This document shows positions 46,803 to 57,675 of a stretch of DNA of 64,000 nucleotides, piece after piece. Under the pieces are notes generated by a model, which did no database searches, had not been told where the DNA came from, and was given only the letters and a program-made list of their open reading frames with translations. The translations under genes were made by a program, and so were the position numbers. The stretch's first letter is position 1; each line of letters starts with the position of its first letter. The stretch spans positions 496,001-560,000 of the forward strand of contig NZ_LNQB01000073.1 in the NCBI RefSeq assembly GCF_001651875.1, given 5' to 3'. The stretch is from Sinorhizobium saheli. Lineage in GTDB: Bacteria; Pseudomonadota; Alphaproteobacteria; Rhizobiales; Rhizobiaceae.

Positions 46803-47354
46803 TCAGGCCTGCTTCTTCTTGTCGTCGTCGGTCAAAAAGGCGGAGAACGTCTTGCGCTCGTATTCCTGGACCATGCCGGCGGCGAGGTTCAGGCTGTTGC
46901 CGTCGACGGAGGCCTTGACGCGGTCGGCGGGATCGTCGCCGGCCAGTTGCTCGGCAATGCCGATGCCGCCGCCCTTGGCCAGAACGTCGCCGATCTGTTC
47001 CGACATCATGCTTTTCCAGACGTCGCCGGCGGTTCCCTTGCCGTAGACGTTTTCGCTGTCGCTCGGCAGCATCGATTTCACGAAGTTCTGGAGCACCATC
47101 GCCTCGAACTTGCGATAGGTCTCGGGAATCTTCTTCGGTCCGACACGATTGTCGATGTCCCCAAGGCCGCTCGATCCTTCGGACGCGTTGAGGACCGAGA
47201 CGGCGGCGGCAAAGCCATTGCCGTTTTCCGCGAGGCTCGTCGCCTCGAAGGCGGCGCGATTGGCCTTGAGCCGCGCCTGCGCCTCCTGAATTTCCGCCGG
47301 ATCGGCCGCGCGCACGACATCCATCACCAGATCGCTGGGCGGGGAAATAGCCAT
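46803..47354 (-). CDS. flgJ: Rod-binding protein, FlgJ N-terminal domain only
   Basis: 183 residues. The core FEAMVLQNFVKSMLPSDSENVYGKGTAGDVWKSMMSEQI is the FlgJ rod-binding domain, which scaffolds rod assembly in the periplasm. The muramidase domain present in enterobacterial FlgJ is absent; a separate lytic transglycosylase gene lies at 57109-57675. A disordered N-terminus and charged C-terminus (TDDDKKKQA) flank the domain. It lies 103 bp after the FliJ-like gene. Confidence 0.82.
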   Translation of the reverse strand: MAISPPSDLVMDVVRAADPAEIQEAQARLKANRAAFEATSLAENGNGFAAAVSVLNASEGSSGLGDIDNRVGPKKIPETYRKFEAMVLQNFVKSMLPSDSENVYGKGTAGDVWKSMMSEQIGDVLAKGGGIGIAEQLAGDDPADRVKASVDGNSLNLAAGMVQEYERKTFSAFLTDDDKKKQA

Positions 47355-47457
47355 GTCAGGTCCTCTTAAAGCCGGAGCCGCCGCCGTCTCTCACCGGCAG
47401 CGCAATCAGTGTCGGAGCCGGGCCTCCACCCTTCGGCAGGGGGCCCGTATCACCCCA

Positions 47458-47871
47458 CTATCGCCCGTCAACCTTACGGGAAGCTGGCGGTCCGGCCGAG
47501 ACATGCTGATCGATCAGGTCGAGGATCGAATTGTCCGCCGCCTCGCGCTCCTCCTCCAGGCGCGCGTCCTTCATGCTCTCTTCCAGGCGATCGCCTTTGG
47601 CACGCTCCTTCAGCATCCGCGATTCATGCACCTCCTGGATGCCGAGCAGCATCTGGTCCTTCTGCACGAGCCGCCCGAGCTGGGAGGCGTAGTGGCCCGA
47701 AAACATGCGATGCATCGGATGGCCGGACCCCATCGCGTCGACGACGACATCGATCGTTTCGGCAAGCGTCGTGCGCTGGCGGGCGATCTCGGCGAGTTCG
47801 CTCTCGGCCATCTGCTCCAGATGCCGCTGGACGGCGACCAGGCGTTTCAGTTTTTCCGACCGGGTCTTCAT
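47458..47871 (-). CDS. Coiled-coil protein, FliJ-like
   Basis: 137 residues forming one long antiparallel coiled coil: SEKLKRLVAVQRHLEQMAES, a turn near GSGHPMHRM, and KERAKGDRLEESMKDARLEE. Position just after fliR and the shape fit FliJ, the escort and ATPase-ring partner of flagellar export. FliJ diverges fast in alphaproteobacteria, so this rests on shape and place. Confidence 0.65.
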   Translation of the reverse strand: MKTRSEKLKRLVAVQRHLEQMAESELAEIARQRTTLAETIDVVVDAMGSGHPMHRMFSGHYASQLGRLVQKDQMLLGIQEVHESRMLKERAKGDRLEESMKDARLEEEREAADNSILDLIDQHVSAGPPASRKVDGR

Positions 47872-47889
47872 CGGCTCCGATTCGCTGTT

Positions 47890-48642
47890 CTAGCCGCCCT
47901 GCATCACCGGCGCGAAGCCGTCGGCGAAGAGGTGCAGCATGGCGGCAATGCCGAGATAGAGCAGGAACAGACCGCCCATGATGAGATAGGGTTGGGAAAT
48001 GAAGTAGATTGGGATCTGCGGCGCCAGCTTGTTCACCATGCCGATCGCCACGTTGAACAACAGGCCGTAGATCAGGAAGGGGCTCGCGAGCCTGAGCATG
48101 ACCATGAAGGTCTGCCCGAGCGAATTGGTGAGCGTGATCAGCATGCCCTGCGGATCGAAGCCGGTGCCGATCGGCATCACCCGGTAGGACTGGGCGATCG
48201 CCTCGATCATCACATGGTGGAAGTCCAGCATGAAGAGAAGCAAGAGGCCGGCGAAACTGATCATGCTGGTGAGCTGGTTTTCCGTCGTGTCCTCGAGCAC
48301 GTCCGCCGCCGGCGGCGGATTGAAGCCGATCAGCATGGTTATCGCCGTCCCGGCAAACTGCAGGCCGAGCACGTAGTAGCGGGCGACGAGGCCGATGATG
48401 ACGCCGACGACCGTCTCGGCCGCGACGAGATAGATGTAGGTGTGGCCCTTGCCCGTCACCTCCGGATAGATGTCGGTCCACATGACCGGCAGGATCGCCA
48501 TCGAGATCGCGACGGCGATGAACAGTCTCACCTGCAGGGGAACACGCGCGGCCGAAAAGCCCGGCATCACCATGATGCAGCCGCCGATCCGGCAGAAGGC
48601 CGCAAACAGCGCCAGCACCGTGCCCTCGGGGTCGCTGATCAT
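47890..48642 (-). CDS. fliR: Flagellar export gate protein FliR
   Basis: 250 residues, six hydrophobic segments. Typical FliR stretches are [20 protein letters not shown] near the N-terminus and LALRLASPF-type sequence ([20 protein letters not shown]). Component of the FliP-FliQ-FliR export gate in the inner membrane. The ATG overlaps the flhA stop by 4 bp (ATGA). Confidence 0.93.
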   Translation of the reverse strand: MISDPEGTVLALFAAFCRIGGCIMVMPGFSAARVPLQVRLFIAVAISMAILPVMWTDIYPEVTGKGHTYIYLVAAETVVGVIIGLVARYYVLGLQFAGTAITMLIGFNPPPAADVLEDTTENQLTSMISFAGLLLLFMLDFHHVMIEAIAQSYRVMPIGTGFDPQGMLITLTNSLGQTFMVMLRLASPFLIYGLLFNVAIGMVNKLAPQIPIYFISQPYLIMGGLFLLYLGIAAMLHLFADGFAPVMQGG

Positions 48643-50726
48643 GAGATCGAGCCGATGATCTTGATCTCCAGTCCCTTGGCAAGCTCGACATGGGAGAGCA
48701 CCGGGAGTGTGGCGAAGAGGCGTTCGATGATCATGCGGACATAAGAGCGGGATTCGGGCGAACTTACCAGCACGAAGGGCATGCCACGGTCGAGATGTTC
48801 ACGGATAACCTTCGTCGCCTGCTCGGTGAACTCTTCGAGGTGGCGCGGGTCGATGTCGAATTCGACGATCTCGCCCTTGGCGTCGCGCTTCAGCGCCTGA
48901 TGGAAGACCATGTCCCACTTGTTGCCGAGCCGCAGAACGCGGAGCACCCCGTTGTCGGCGAGGTCGCCGCAGAGCTGCTGCGACATGCGCACGCGCACGT
49001 GCTCGACGATCTGCTCCGTCTTGCGCACATGCGGAGCGAGTTCAGCCACGGCCTCGAGGATCAGGTGCAGGTTGCGGATCGAGACCCGCTCGGCAAGCAA
49101 CAGCTTGAGCACCGCCTGCAGGCCGGAATAGGACATGTGCGAAGTACAGATCTCGTCCGCGAGCTTGCGGTATTCGGGGTCGAGCCGCTCGATAAGCACC
49201 TTCACGTCCTTGTAGGACAGAAGCTGCGGCAGGTTGTTGCGGATCACTTCGCTCAGGTGCGTCAGGACGACCGAGACATTGTCGATCGGGTGGAAGCCTT
49301 CGCGCTTCAGGTCTTCCGTGAAGGTCTCGAGGATCGAGACGGCCGGCATGCCGAAGGCGGGCTCGCGGATATCGTCGCCGGGCACGCTCGGGCGGCGGGC
49401 GCCGCCGGTGACGACCAGCACCTCGCCGACGCGCACCGTGTTGGAGGCGATCGTCGTGCCGTGGATACGGACCTGGTAGGCCTTGTCGGGGATGGTGATA
49501 TCGTCCGATACCTTGATCTCCGGAACGACGAGACCGTATTGCAGGGCGAATTTGCGGCGCATCTTGCCGACGCGGAAGGCAAGCTCCTGGTGGGCGCCGA
49601 GCAGCCGCGTCGAGACCTGCTTGCCGAGGAGGAGTTCGATCTCCGCCGTCTTCAGGACGGACTTGACGGAGTCCTTGTCGCTCTCCTTGGTCTGCTGCGC
49701 CTTCATCGCCTCCTCGGCCCGCTTCTCCGCATTCGCCGCCTCGAGCTGGCGAGGAATGAGCCAGCCGAGGAAGGCCATGCCGCCGCCAAGCGCGGCAAAG
49801 GGAATGAACGGCAGGCCCGGCATGACCGAGAGCAGGATGATGAGGCCGGCCGCCACCATCAGCGCCCGCGGATAGCCGCTGAGCTGACCGACGACCGCCT
49901 GGTCGGTGGAACCGGCGGTGCCGCCGCGCGAAACGAGCAGGCCCGCCGCGAGCGAGACGATCAACGCCGGGATCTGCGAGACGAGGCCGTCGCCGACGGA
50001 AAGCTTGACAAAGACGTCGGCCGCCTCGCCGATCGGCATGCCGTGACGCAGATAGCCGATGATGATGCCGCCGAAGACGTTGATCGCCGTGATGATCAGG
50101 CCGGCGATCGCGTCACCGCGAACGAATTTCGACGCACCGTCCATCGCGCCGTAGAAGGAGCTTTCCTCTTCGAGTTCGCGGCGGCGGCGCTGCGCCTCCT
50201 TCTCGTCGATCAGCCCGGCCGAGAGATCGGCGTCGATCGACATCTGCTTGCCGGGGATCGCGTCGAGGGTGAAGCGGGCGCCGACTTCGGCGATGCGGGT
50301 GGCGCCCTTGGTGATGACGATGAAATTCACCGTGATCAGGATCAGGAAGACGATCAGGCCGATCACGAAATCCCCGGACATGACCAGGCTCGCAAAGCCG
50401 GAGATGACGCCGCCGGCGGCGCCATGCCCCTCATGGCCGTGCGAGAGGATGACGCGCGTGGTGGCGATGTTCAGCGCCAGCCGCGTCATGGTCGAGATCA
50501 GCAGGATCGTCGGGAAGGACGAGAATTCGAGCGGCCGCTGGATCCAGAGCGCGACCATCAGGATCAGAACCGAGAAGGAGATGGAGAAGGCAAGCCCGAG
50601 ATCGATCAGGAAGGCCGGAATGGGCAGGAACAGGATCGACAGGATCATGACGATCCCGAGGGCGAAGCCGATGTCCCGGCTCTTGGGTGCGAGTTTCGGG
50701 ATGGTCAGCGCTGCCTGTTGTGCCAT
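48639..50726 (-). CDS. flhA: Flagellar export protein FlhA
   Basis: 695 residues. Eight N-terminal membrane segments with the FlhA signature [20 protein letters not shown] and the FHIPEP-like cytoplasmic region, then a large cytoplasmic domain (about 330-695) that receives chaperone-substrate complexes. [21 protein letters not shown] and [19 protein letters not shown] are intact. It powers protein export with the proton motive force. Begins 123 bp after fliQ and overlaps fliR. Confidence 0.96.
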   Translation of the reverse strand: MAQQAALTIPKLAPKSRDIGFALGIVMILSILFLPIPAFLIDLGLAFSISFSVLILMVALWIQRPLEFSSFPTILLISTMTRLALNIATTRVILSHGHEGHGAAGGVISGFASLVMSGDFVIGLIVFLILITVNFIVITKGATRIAEVGARFTLDAIPGKQMSIDADLSAGLIDEKEAQRRRRELEEESSFYGAMDGASKFVRGDAIAGLIITAINVFGGIIIGYLRHGMPIGEAADVFVKLSVGDGLVSQIPALIVSLAAGLLVSRGGTAGSTDQAVVGQLSGYPRALMVAAGLIILLSVMPGLPFIPFAALGGGMAFLGWLIPRQLEAANAEKRAEEAMKAQQTKESDKDSVKSVLKTAEIELLLGKQVSTRLLGAHQELAFRVGKMRRKFALQYGLVVPEIKVSDDITIPDKAYQVRIHGTTIASNTVRVGEVLVVTGGARRPSVPGDDIREPAFGMPAVSILETFTEDLKREGFHPIDNVSVVLTHLSEVIRNNLPQLLSYKDVKVLIERLDPEYRKLADEICTSHMSYSGLQAVLKLLLAERVSIRNLHLILEAVAELAPHVRKTEQIVEHVRVRMSQQLCGDLADNGVLRVLRLGNKWDMVFHQALKRDAKGEIVEFDIDPRHLEEFTEQATKVIREHLDRGMPFVLVSSPESRSYVRMIIERLFATLPVLSHVELAKGLEIKIIGSIS

Positions 50727-50849
50727 GTCTCTTCCGTCTCTTCATGAGAGGCGGGCAGCACGACGCGCATGCTGCCCAAGCTATAGCGGAAGAACTAAAG
50801 ACCCAAGCTTGCGCGAAGGTGGTATGGCAGAGGGGGGTGCCCGCCCGCC

Positions 50850-51116
50850 TCAGAATCCGGACTGGATCCGCGAGAAGACGATGTCGGTGAAGATGGAAAT
50901 CTGCGCGCCGACGAAAGGTGCCGAGATCGCTGCCGTGATCATCACGGCGAGAATCTTCGGGACGAAGGTCAGCGTCATTTCCTGAACCTGGGTCAGCGCC
51001 TGAATGAAGGCGATGGCGACGCCAACGACCATGGCCGCCAGGACGGCGGGGCCCGAGGCCACGATCACGGTCCAAATCGCGGCCTGCACGATATCGAGGG
51101 CGTCCGCCTCATTCAT
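50850..51116 (-). CDS. fliQ: Flagellar export gate protein FliQ
   Basis: 88 residues, two membrane helices (AIWTVIVASGPAVLAAMVVG; LTFVPKILAVMITAAISAPF) with the FliQ loop FIQALTQVQEMTL. Subunit of the FliPQR gate. Lies 7 bp after flgD and 123 bp before flhA. Confidence 0.94.
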   Translation of the reverse strand: MNEADALDIVQAAIWTVIVASGPAVLAAMVVGVAIAFIQALTQVQEMTLTFVPKILAVMITAAISAPFVGAQISIFTDIVFSRIQSGF

Positions 51117-51123
51117 GGGACTA

Positions 51124-52327
<1,204 letters not shown>

Positions 52328-52364
52328 TCAGACATCCCTCATGCTTGTCTTCGTCCCCTAGTCA

Positions 52365-53417
52365 TTAGAGGAAGTCTATCAAACTCAACTGCTGGATCCG
52401 CGCCGTCAGCGTGTAGGACGTCTCCACCTGCGTCAGCAGCGTGTTCATCCGGGTCGAGGCCTCGTAGGTGTCGATGCCCTCGAGGTCGGTGATATGGGTG
52501 TTGATCAGCTTGATCTGGACCTCGAGCGACGTGTTCGCCTTCTCGACGCGGGCCTCCGAAATGCCGAGCGTGCTGCGCTCGGCGGTGATGCTGGTGTTGC
52601 CTTCCTCCACATAGCCGAGCGCCGCTTCGCCGATATAGGTGCGCACTTCGGAGCTCACGTCCTGGTCCATGAGTTCCGAGGCGATCACGCTGGCGAGGGC
52701 AAACTTGCGGAAGCCGTCGGTCGTCGCATTCGTCGAGCTTTGCACCACTTCGGTCGTGCTGATGCGGCTGGTCATGTTCTGGCTGGAGGCCTGGGACCAA
52801 TCCGCCGCCCATTGGGTATCATCCGCATAGAGCGGCTCGAGCGTATTGGTGATGAAGTCTTCCATCTGGGCGACGGTGAAGTCGCTCATGGAAGCAATGC
52901 CGTTTGCCGACATGTAGTTCGCAAGCTCGGCATCGAAGGTCGCCTTCGCCGCCGACCCCGCGGCACTGTAGTCCTCGAAGGGCTTCACGTCGGTGTTGAT
53001 GCCGGCAAAGAGGAATTCCCCATTGAAGGAGAGGTTCGCCGCCGAGGTGAAGAGCGACATGGCGCTCTCGATTTCCATCTTCTGGATGGACAGCTGGTCG
53101 GCGGCATCATTGCCCTTGAAGGTCACCAGCGTGTCGCGCACCTGCTCGGCCGCCTCGGCCATCTGGGAGAGAGCCTCCTGCGAGGCCGAGAGCCTCTGGG
53201 TGACGATCGAATTCGTGTCGACCAGGGTTTCGAGCCGCGCCAGCTCCCGCCGCAGGTTGACCGAGCGCGACGTCGAGGAGCCGAGTTCAACGCCGACATC
53301 CGCGAACCGGCCCGTCGAGACTTCCGTCTCGAGCTTCAGAAGTTCCGCCTGACCCTGCTGGATGGTCAGGCGCATGGCATTCTGCACGGCCAGGTTCGAA
53401 ACGAAGGATGTCTTCAT
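52365..53417 (-). CDS. flgL: Hook-filament junction protein FlgL
   Basis: 350 residues. Flagellin-like N-terminus (MKTSFVSNLAVQNAMRLTIQ) and C-terminus (EASTRMNTLLTQVETSYTLT) form the D0/D1 coiled coil; the centre (about 130-230) is variable. HAP3 joins FlgK to the filament. Starts 2 bp after flgK. Confidence 0.92.
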   Translation of the reverse strand: MKTSFVSNLAVQNAMRLTIQQGQAELLKLETEVSTGRFADVGVELGSSTSRSVNLRRELARLETLVDTNSIVTQRLSASQEALSQMAEAAEQVRDTLVTFKGNDAADQLSIQKMEIESAMSLFTSAANLSFNGEFLFAGINTDVKPFEDYSAAGSAAKATFDAELANYMSANGIASMSDFTVAQMEDFITNTLEPLYADDTQWAADWSQASSQNMTSRISTTEVVQSSTNATTDGFRKFALASVIASELMDQDVSSEVRTYIGEAALGYVEEGNTSITAERSTLGISEARVEKANTSLEVQIKLINTHITDLEGIDTYEASTRMNTLLTQVETSYTLTARIQQLSLIDFL

Positions 53418-53419
53418 GA

Positions 53420-54838
53420 TTACCTCACGGCTTCCAGAAGCGACGCCATCATGGCGTCGACGGTGCTGATCAATTTGGCCGAGGCCTTGTAGGACTGCTC
53501 CAGATCGAGGAGCAGCGAGAGCTCTTCGTCGATGCTCACCCCGGTCACCTTGCCGAGCGCCTCTTCCGTCCGCGCCAGAAGCGCCGTCTTGTTGTCGTCC
53601 GCGGTGGAGGCGCCGCTGCGCAACTGCTCGAACCAGCCGATCGACGAGGCGGCGAATTCCATGATCGAGCTCGTGCCGTCGAGCCCGGCCGCGGCGTCGA
53701 AGGTCATGTCCTCGTCCATCGCGGTGATGAAGCCGTCGAGCAGGTCGGTGAAGCCCGCGTCGCCATCGGTGTTGGCCACCACGCCGTTGAAGCCGCCGTC
53801 GCGCAGCAGAAACGGATCGGCCTGCGCGGCCGGATTGACCGCGAGCGAGGCGGCGATGCCGGGCTCGATCGTGCCGTCCGCGGGAACGGTTCCGTCCGTC
53901 CAGGTGAAGAGACCCGGGGCGCCGCCTTCCTGGAACAGGCTGACCAGGCCGCGCGCCATCTCGTCCAGCTGGGACTGGAACGTCGGGGCGACCTCGTCGC
54001 GCAGTTGCACGAGGCTCGCAAGCTTTCCCTGCGCCGTGGTATCCGCGCCGCTGCCGGCGGCAAGCGGCACGGCGTCGATGAAGATGGCGCTGCCGGTGAC
54101 GGTCGCGTCATAGGCCGTCGTCGGCGTGAAGGTGACCTGCCGCGGCTGCGTCTCGAAAAGCACCGTGCCGTCGGCCGTATAGATCACCGTGTCGTTGTCG
54201 GCCCGCGTCACGGTCGAGATGCCGACGAGCTCCGCGATCTGCTTCAACAGGCTGTCGCGGTCGTCGAGCGCCGCGGTTGCGTCCGTGCCGGCGGCCGTCG
54301 CCTGCTTGACCGCATTGTTCGCCGTCTCGAAACTCGCGAGCAGCGCGTTCAGATTGGCGACTTCCTCGGCGATCTGCTTGTCGGTGTCGAGCCGGAGGTC
54401 CTGCACGGCGGCCGCGGTGCTGCTGATCGACTTGGCGAGATCCGAGGCGTCCGACACGACGGTCGCGGCGATCGTCGAGTTGCCCGGTGTCGAGGCGAAG
54501 GTCTGCAGGCTGTCGTGAAAGGCCGAAAGGTAAGTCGACGGCGACGTCTCGTAGTCATTGCCGCCGAGCGCGGATTTCAGGATCTCCAGGCCGGAAAGCA
54601 GGCTCGACTGCGCGGAAGACTGCGAAATGCTGAGCAGGTTCTGCTTGAGCAGCGCCTCGTTTTGCGCCCGGTAGATCGATGCGACCTGGGCGCCCCCGGG
54701 AGTGGTCCCGAGCATCGCCATGCGCCGGGAGTAGTCCGCATTGCCCGCATTCGCAATGTTCTTCGACACGGTGGCGGTTTGAACCGCCGTGGTACTGAAA
54801 GCGGATTGCGCAATGGAGATTGCAGAAGACAGCGACAT
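53420..54838 (-). CDS. flgK: Hook-associated protein FlgK
   Basis: 472 residues. N-terminal rod/hook motif ATVSKNIANAGNADYSRRMA and C-terminal SIDEELSLLLDLEQSYKASA with KLISTVDAMMASLLEAV are the HAP1 ends. First junction protein on the hook. Starts 21 bp after flgE. Confidence 0.93.
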   Translation of the reverse strand: MSLSSAISIAQSAFSTTAVQTATVSKNIANAGNADYSRRMAMLGTTPGGAQVASIYRAQNEALLKQNLLSISQSSAQSSLLSGLEILKSALGGNDYETSPSTYLSAFHDSLQTFASTPGNSTIAATVVSDASDLAKSISSTAAAVQDLRLDTDKQIAEEVANLNALLASFETANNAVKQATAAGTDATAALDDRDSLLKQIAELVGISTVTRADNDTVIYTADGTVLFETQPRQVTFTPTTAYDATVTGSAIFIDAVPLAAGSGADTTAQGKLASLVQLRDEVAPTFQSQLDEMARGLVSLFQEGGAPGLFTWTDGTVPADGTIEPGIAASLAVNPAAQADPFLLRDGGFNGVVANTDGDAGFTDLLDGFITAMDEDMTFDAAAGLDGTSSIMEFAASSIGWFEQLRSGASTADDNKTALLARTEEALGKVTGVSIDEELSLLLDLEQSYKASAKLISTVDAMMASLLEAVR

Positions 54839-54859
54839 GCCGGGACCGTTTCTTGGGGA

Positions 54860-56074
54860 TTACCGCTTCAGGTTCACGAGAACTTCGAGCAACTCGGAAC
54901 CGGTCTGGAAGACCTTGGAGTTCGCGGTGTAATTGCGCTGCGACTCGATCATCGAGGTCAGCTCGTCGGCGATATCGACATTCGAGCTTTCAAGCGCGCC
55001 GGAGAGAATGGTGCCGAAGCTGCCGGAGCCGGCAAATCCCGTGATGATGACGCCGGAATCGACGCCCTGCGAGTAGACGTTGCCGGATTCCGGGATCAGC
55101 TTGTCGGGGCTTTGAACATCCGCGAGAGCGATGCGATAGCGCGGCTCGAGATCGCCATTGGCATATTTTATGTAGACGATGCCGTCCGTGTCGATCTGAT
55201 AGCCGGACACCTTGCTCGGGGCGTTGCCGTCGATCTTGCCGCCATCGGGCGTGAAGGCCGTGCCGAGCTGCGTCGTCTCCGAGAAGTCGATGACGATATC
55301 GTTGAGTATGGCGCCCGTCCCCGCAATTGGGCTGATCGCGGTACCGTCCAAAGTCAGGTTTGCCGGCGACGTAGTCAGGACGCCATCTTCATCGAAATCC
55401 AGCGTCGCGGTGCCGAGGGAAGTGCTCGACGTCCGGTCGATGATTTCGAGTTCCCACTGGTTGTCGGCAACCTTGGTGTAGTTGAAGTCGAGGATGCGGG
55501 TGTTGCCCTGGCTGTCGTATACGATGAGCGAAGTCGTCTTAACGTCGCCGTTCGAGGCGCCGGAAGGGAGGTTCGCGCCCATTGCCCCCGTGGTCGAACC
55601 AGTCGCCGTCAGGCCCTCCGATGCGAGATTGACCTCGGTCAGTCCGTCGAAGCCGTTGACGACGACCGTCGGGTCGGCGCCGGCCTCGTATTCGTATCCC
55701 ATCAGGGTGAACCCGGCCGTATTGACGAGGTTGCCCTGGTCGTCCTCGACGAAAGCCCCGGCGCGTGTCAGGTATTCCTGGCCATCGGCGCCCTGGACGA
55801 TGAAGAACCCGCCGCCGCTGATGGCAAGGTCGCTTGCCGACGTCGTGTAGGTGGTCGCCCCCTGGTCGGAAATGCTGTAGCGGACCTGGGTCTGGACGCC
55901 GCCGGAATTGTAGGAACCGCTGCTCGACGGCAGGATCATCGATGAGAACTCGGTCGATGCGCGCTTGTAGCCGACCGTGCTGGAGTTTGCGATGTTCTCA
56001 GCCACCGTGCTCAGGCGGTTGGCCTGGGCGTTCATGCCGGACACGCCCGTTCTCATGGTACCGTAGAGACTCAT
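54860..56074 (-). CDS. flgE: Flagellar hook protein FlgE
   Basis: 404 residues. MSLYGTMRTGVSGMNAQANR and the rod/hook box VAENIANSSTVGYKRAST at the N-terminus, DLAISGGGFFIVQ, a hook-specific middle, and VDIADELTSMIESQRNYTAN with VFQTGSELLEVLVNL at the C-terminus. Main subunit of the flexible hook. Starts 91 bp after rem. Confidence 0.94.
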   Translation of the reverse strand: MSLYGTMRTGVSGMNAQANRLSTVAENIANSSTVGYKRASTEFSSMILPSSSGSYNSGGVQTQVRYSISDQGATTYTTSASDLAISGGGFFIVQGADGQEYLTRAGAFVEDDQGNLVNTAGFTLMGYEYEAGADPTVVVNGFDGLTEVNLASEGLTATGSTTGAMGANLPSGASNGDVKTTSLIVYDSQGNTRILDFNYTKVADNQWELEIIDRTSSTSLGTATLDFDEDGVLTTSPANLTLDGTAISPIAGTGAILNDIVIDFSETTQLGTAFTPDGGKIDGNAPSKVSGYQIDTDGIVYIKYANGDLEPRYRIALADVQSPDKLIPESGNVYSQGVDSGVIITGFAGSGSFGTILSGALESSNVDIADELTSMIESQRNYTANSKVFQTGSELLEVLVNLKR

Positions 56075-56165
56075 TTCCGATCCTCATTTCCTTGTTGCAG
56101 CGACACTAGGAGCCGGGCCTTGCGTGAACCTGTCTTGGACTGCCCGGCGTCCGGTCCTCACGCGC

Positions 56166-56837
56166 TCAATTCCAGTCGATGCAGTAGCCAAGGAAACGCT
56201 TGGAATCGATCGGGTCGAAGCCGAGCTTCTTGCGCAGCTTCTTGCGCAGCTTGCTGATGTGGCTTTCGACGACGTTCTCTTCCACGTCTTCGTCGAAGAT
56301 GCCGTAGATCGCGTTGAAGATCTGCGCCTTGGAGACCCGGCGGCCGCGGTTGGCGACGAGATATTCGAGGATGCGCCGCTCGCGGCGCGGCAGGGCAAAA
56401 ACCTCGCCGTTGATCTCCGGATCGCGACCGTCGGCGAAGACGCGAATGGGCCCGATGTCGGTGTAATTGGCGATCGCCTTCAGCCGCCGGCGGATCGCGG
56501 CGACGCGGGCGAGGATTTCCCTCGGATGCACCGGCTTGCGCACCACGTCGTCGACGCCGCAGTCGAAGAGGGCGAGCGTGTTTTCGAGGGAGGGCGTATC
56601 GCTCATGGCGATGACCGGCGCCTCCGAGCGGTCGCGGATCGCGCGCGGCAGGCTGAATGCGCTCTCGCCTTGCCCGATCAGGAACGCCTCTACCGCCTCG
56701 ATGTCGGAATCGGCGGCGGTGCTCACCCACTCGCCGAACTCCCTCGGATCAAAACCCGTCGAGGGAATGCCCTCGCGCCCGAACAGGGACGCGTAGCCGT
56801 CCTTTACCAGCTCTCTCTCATCAACCACCACGATCAT
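56166..56837 (-). CDS. rem: Rem/FtcR, OmpR-type master activator of motility genes
   Basis: 223 residues; GGAGGCGGACGA precedes the ATG. Receiver-like domain at 1-120 and OmpR winged helix at about 125-220 ([20 protein letters not shown], then [15 protein letters not shown]). The receiver is degenerate: where an acceptor Asp should follow a hydrophobic strand the sequence reads [10 protein letters not shown], so phosphorylation is unlikely. Rem in S. meliloti, and its Brucella orthologue FtcR, activate mid-level flagellar genes. A CtrA-type box lies about 95-110 bp upstream. The gene sits between fliK/lytic transglycosylase and flgE, as in S. meliloti. Confidence 0.92.
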   Translation of the reverse strand: MIVVVDERELVKDGYASLFGREGIPSTGFDPREFGEWVSTAADSDIEAVEAFLIGQGESAFSLPRAIRDRSEAPVIAMSDTPSLENTLALFDCGVDDVVRKPVHPREILARVAAIRRRLKAIANYTDIGPIRVFADGRDPEINGEVFALPRRERRILEYLVANRGRRVSKAQIFNAIYGIFDEDVEENVVESHISKLRKKLRKKLGFDPIDSKRFLGYCIDWN

Positions 56838-56930
56838 TCGTCCGCCTCCGAATCAATATGGGTTGCCTCGTTGAGACAGAGGTACGAATCGTATGATTCA
56901 TGGACAATTAGAGGAAGTTAATGGGACATT

Positions 56931-56945
56931 TTAATAGTTGATTAA
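56931..56945. promoter_or_regulatory. CtrA-type box upstream of rem
   Basis: TTAA-N7-TTAA (spacer TAGTTGA) lies 94-108 bp upstream of the rem ATG, in the 271-bp gap to the transglycosylase gene. CtrA binding at the promoter of the rem orthologue ftcR has been reported in Brucella. Confidence 0.5.
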
Positions 56946-57108
56946 GGATTGCGTGCCGATTTGATCTATATCTAGTAGGTGGCCGTTAATCATGACACTA
57001 ATATCGTGTGGAAAAGTTAACGCTCCATGACGAAATCGCTTGCAGTCACAATCTACCCGCATTGTTGCCACAATGCGACGCGACCGCGCCGATACAACTG
57101 ACGATTGA

Positions 57109-57675
57109 TTATTGACAGAACTGCGTGGCGTTCGGCGTCCACTTGCCGTAGCCGGTCGCGACCAGGTTCGCGATGACGCGGCAGACATATTTCTTCTGCG
57201 CCGGATCGTTGTTGGGACCGGCATGATAGCGCGCCACCGCCATCGTCCAGCTCTCATGCCTGGAGCGCAGATTGGCGAGGAAGCGCGCGGCATAATCGAC
57301 ATTCTTGCGCGGATCAAGCATTTCCTCCGGAGAGCTGAAATGCTCGCCGTGGAAATGGTAGTTGATCTGCATGCAGCCGAGATCGATGAGCTTGGCGCCC
57401 TGCGCCCGGGCCGCGCTGAAGCGCGCCAGGACGTCCGCAACGCTCGTCCCGAAATAGGCCTTGCCCTCGATGTTCATCGCATAGGGCTGCAGCGACCCCT
57501 TGCGCCCCGTCTCGGTCAATCCGACGGAATAGAGGATGCCGGTGGGGATGCCGTATCTGGCCGCCGCGGTAACGATCTCACGCTCGCAGACGCCGGCGCT
57601 TGCAAAGGCGCTACATGTAGACGTCGCCAGCGCGACCGCGCTCGGCACCAGTCGCCGCGTCATCCATTCCATCAT
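57109..57675 (-). CDS. Flagellar lytic transglycosylase (SLT type, S. meliloti orf38-like)
   Basis: 188 residues from the ATG at 57675, chosen because a signal peptide follows (LVPSAVALATSTCSAFASA); the longer frame upstream lies inside fliK. The mature part has the SLT fold: AARYGIPTGILYSVGLTETG with the catalytic Glu, LGCMQINYHFHGEHF, and MAVARYHAGPNND. It cleaves periplasmic peptidoglycan, here most likely to let the rod pass, complementing the FlgJ that lacks a muramidase domain. It overlaps the end of fliK by 65 bp in another frame. Confidence 0.85.
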   Translation of the reverse strand: MMEWMTRRLVPSAVALATSTCSAFASAGVCEREIVTAAARYGIPTGILYSVGLTETGRKGSLQPYAMNIEGKAYFGTSVADVLARFSAARAQGAKLIDLGCMQINYHFHGEHFSSPEEMLDPRKNVDYAARFLANLRSRHESWTMAVARYHAGPNNDPAQKKYVCRVIANLVATGYGKWTPNATQFCQ

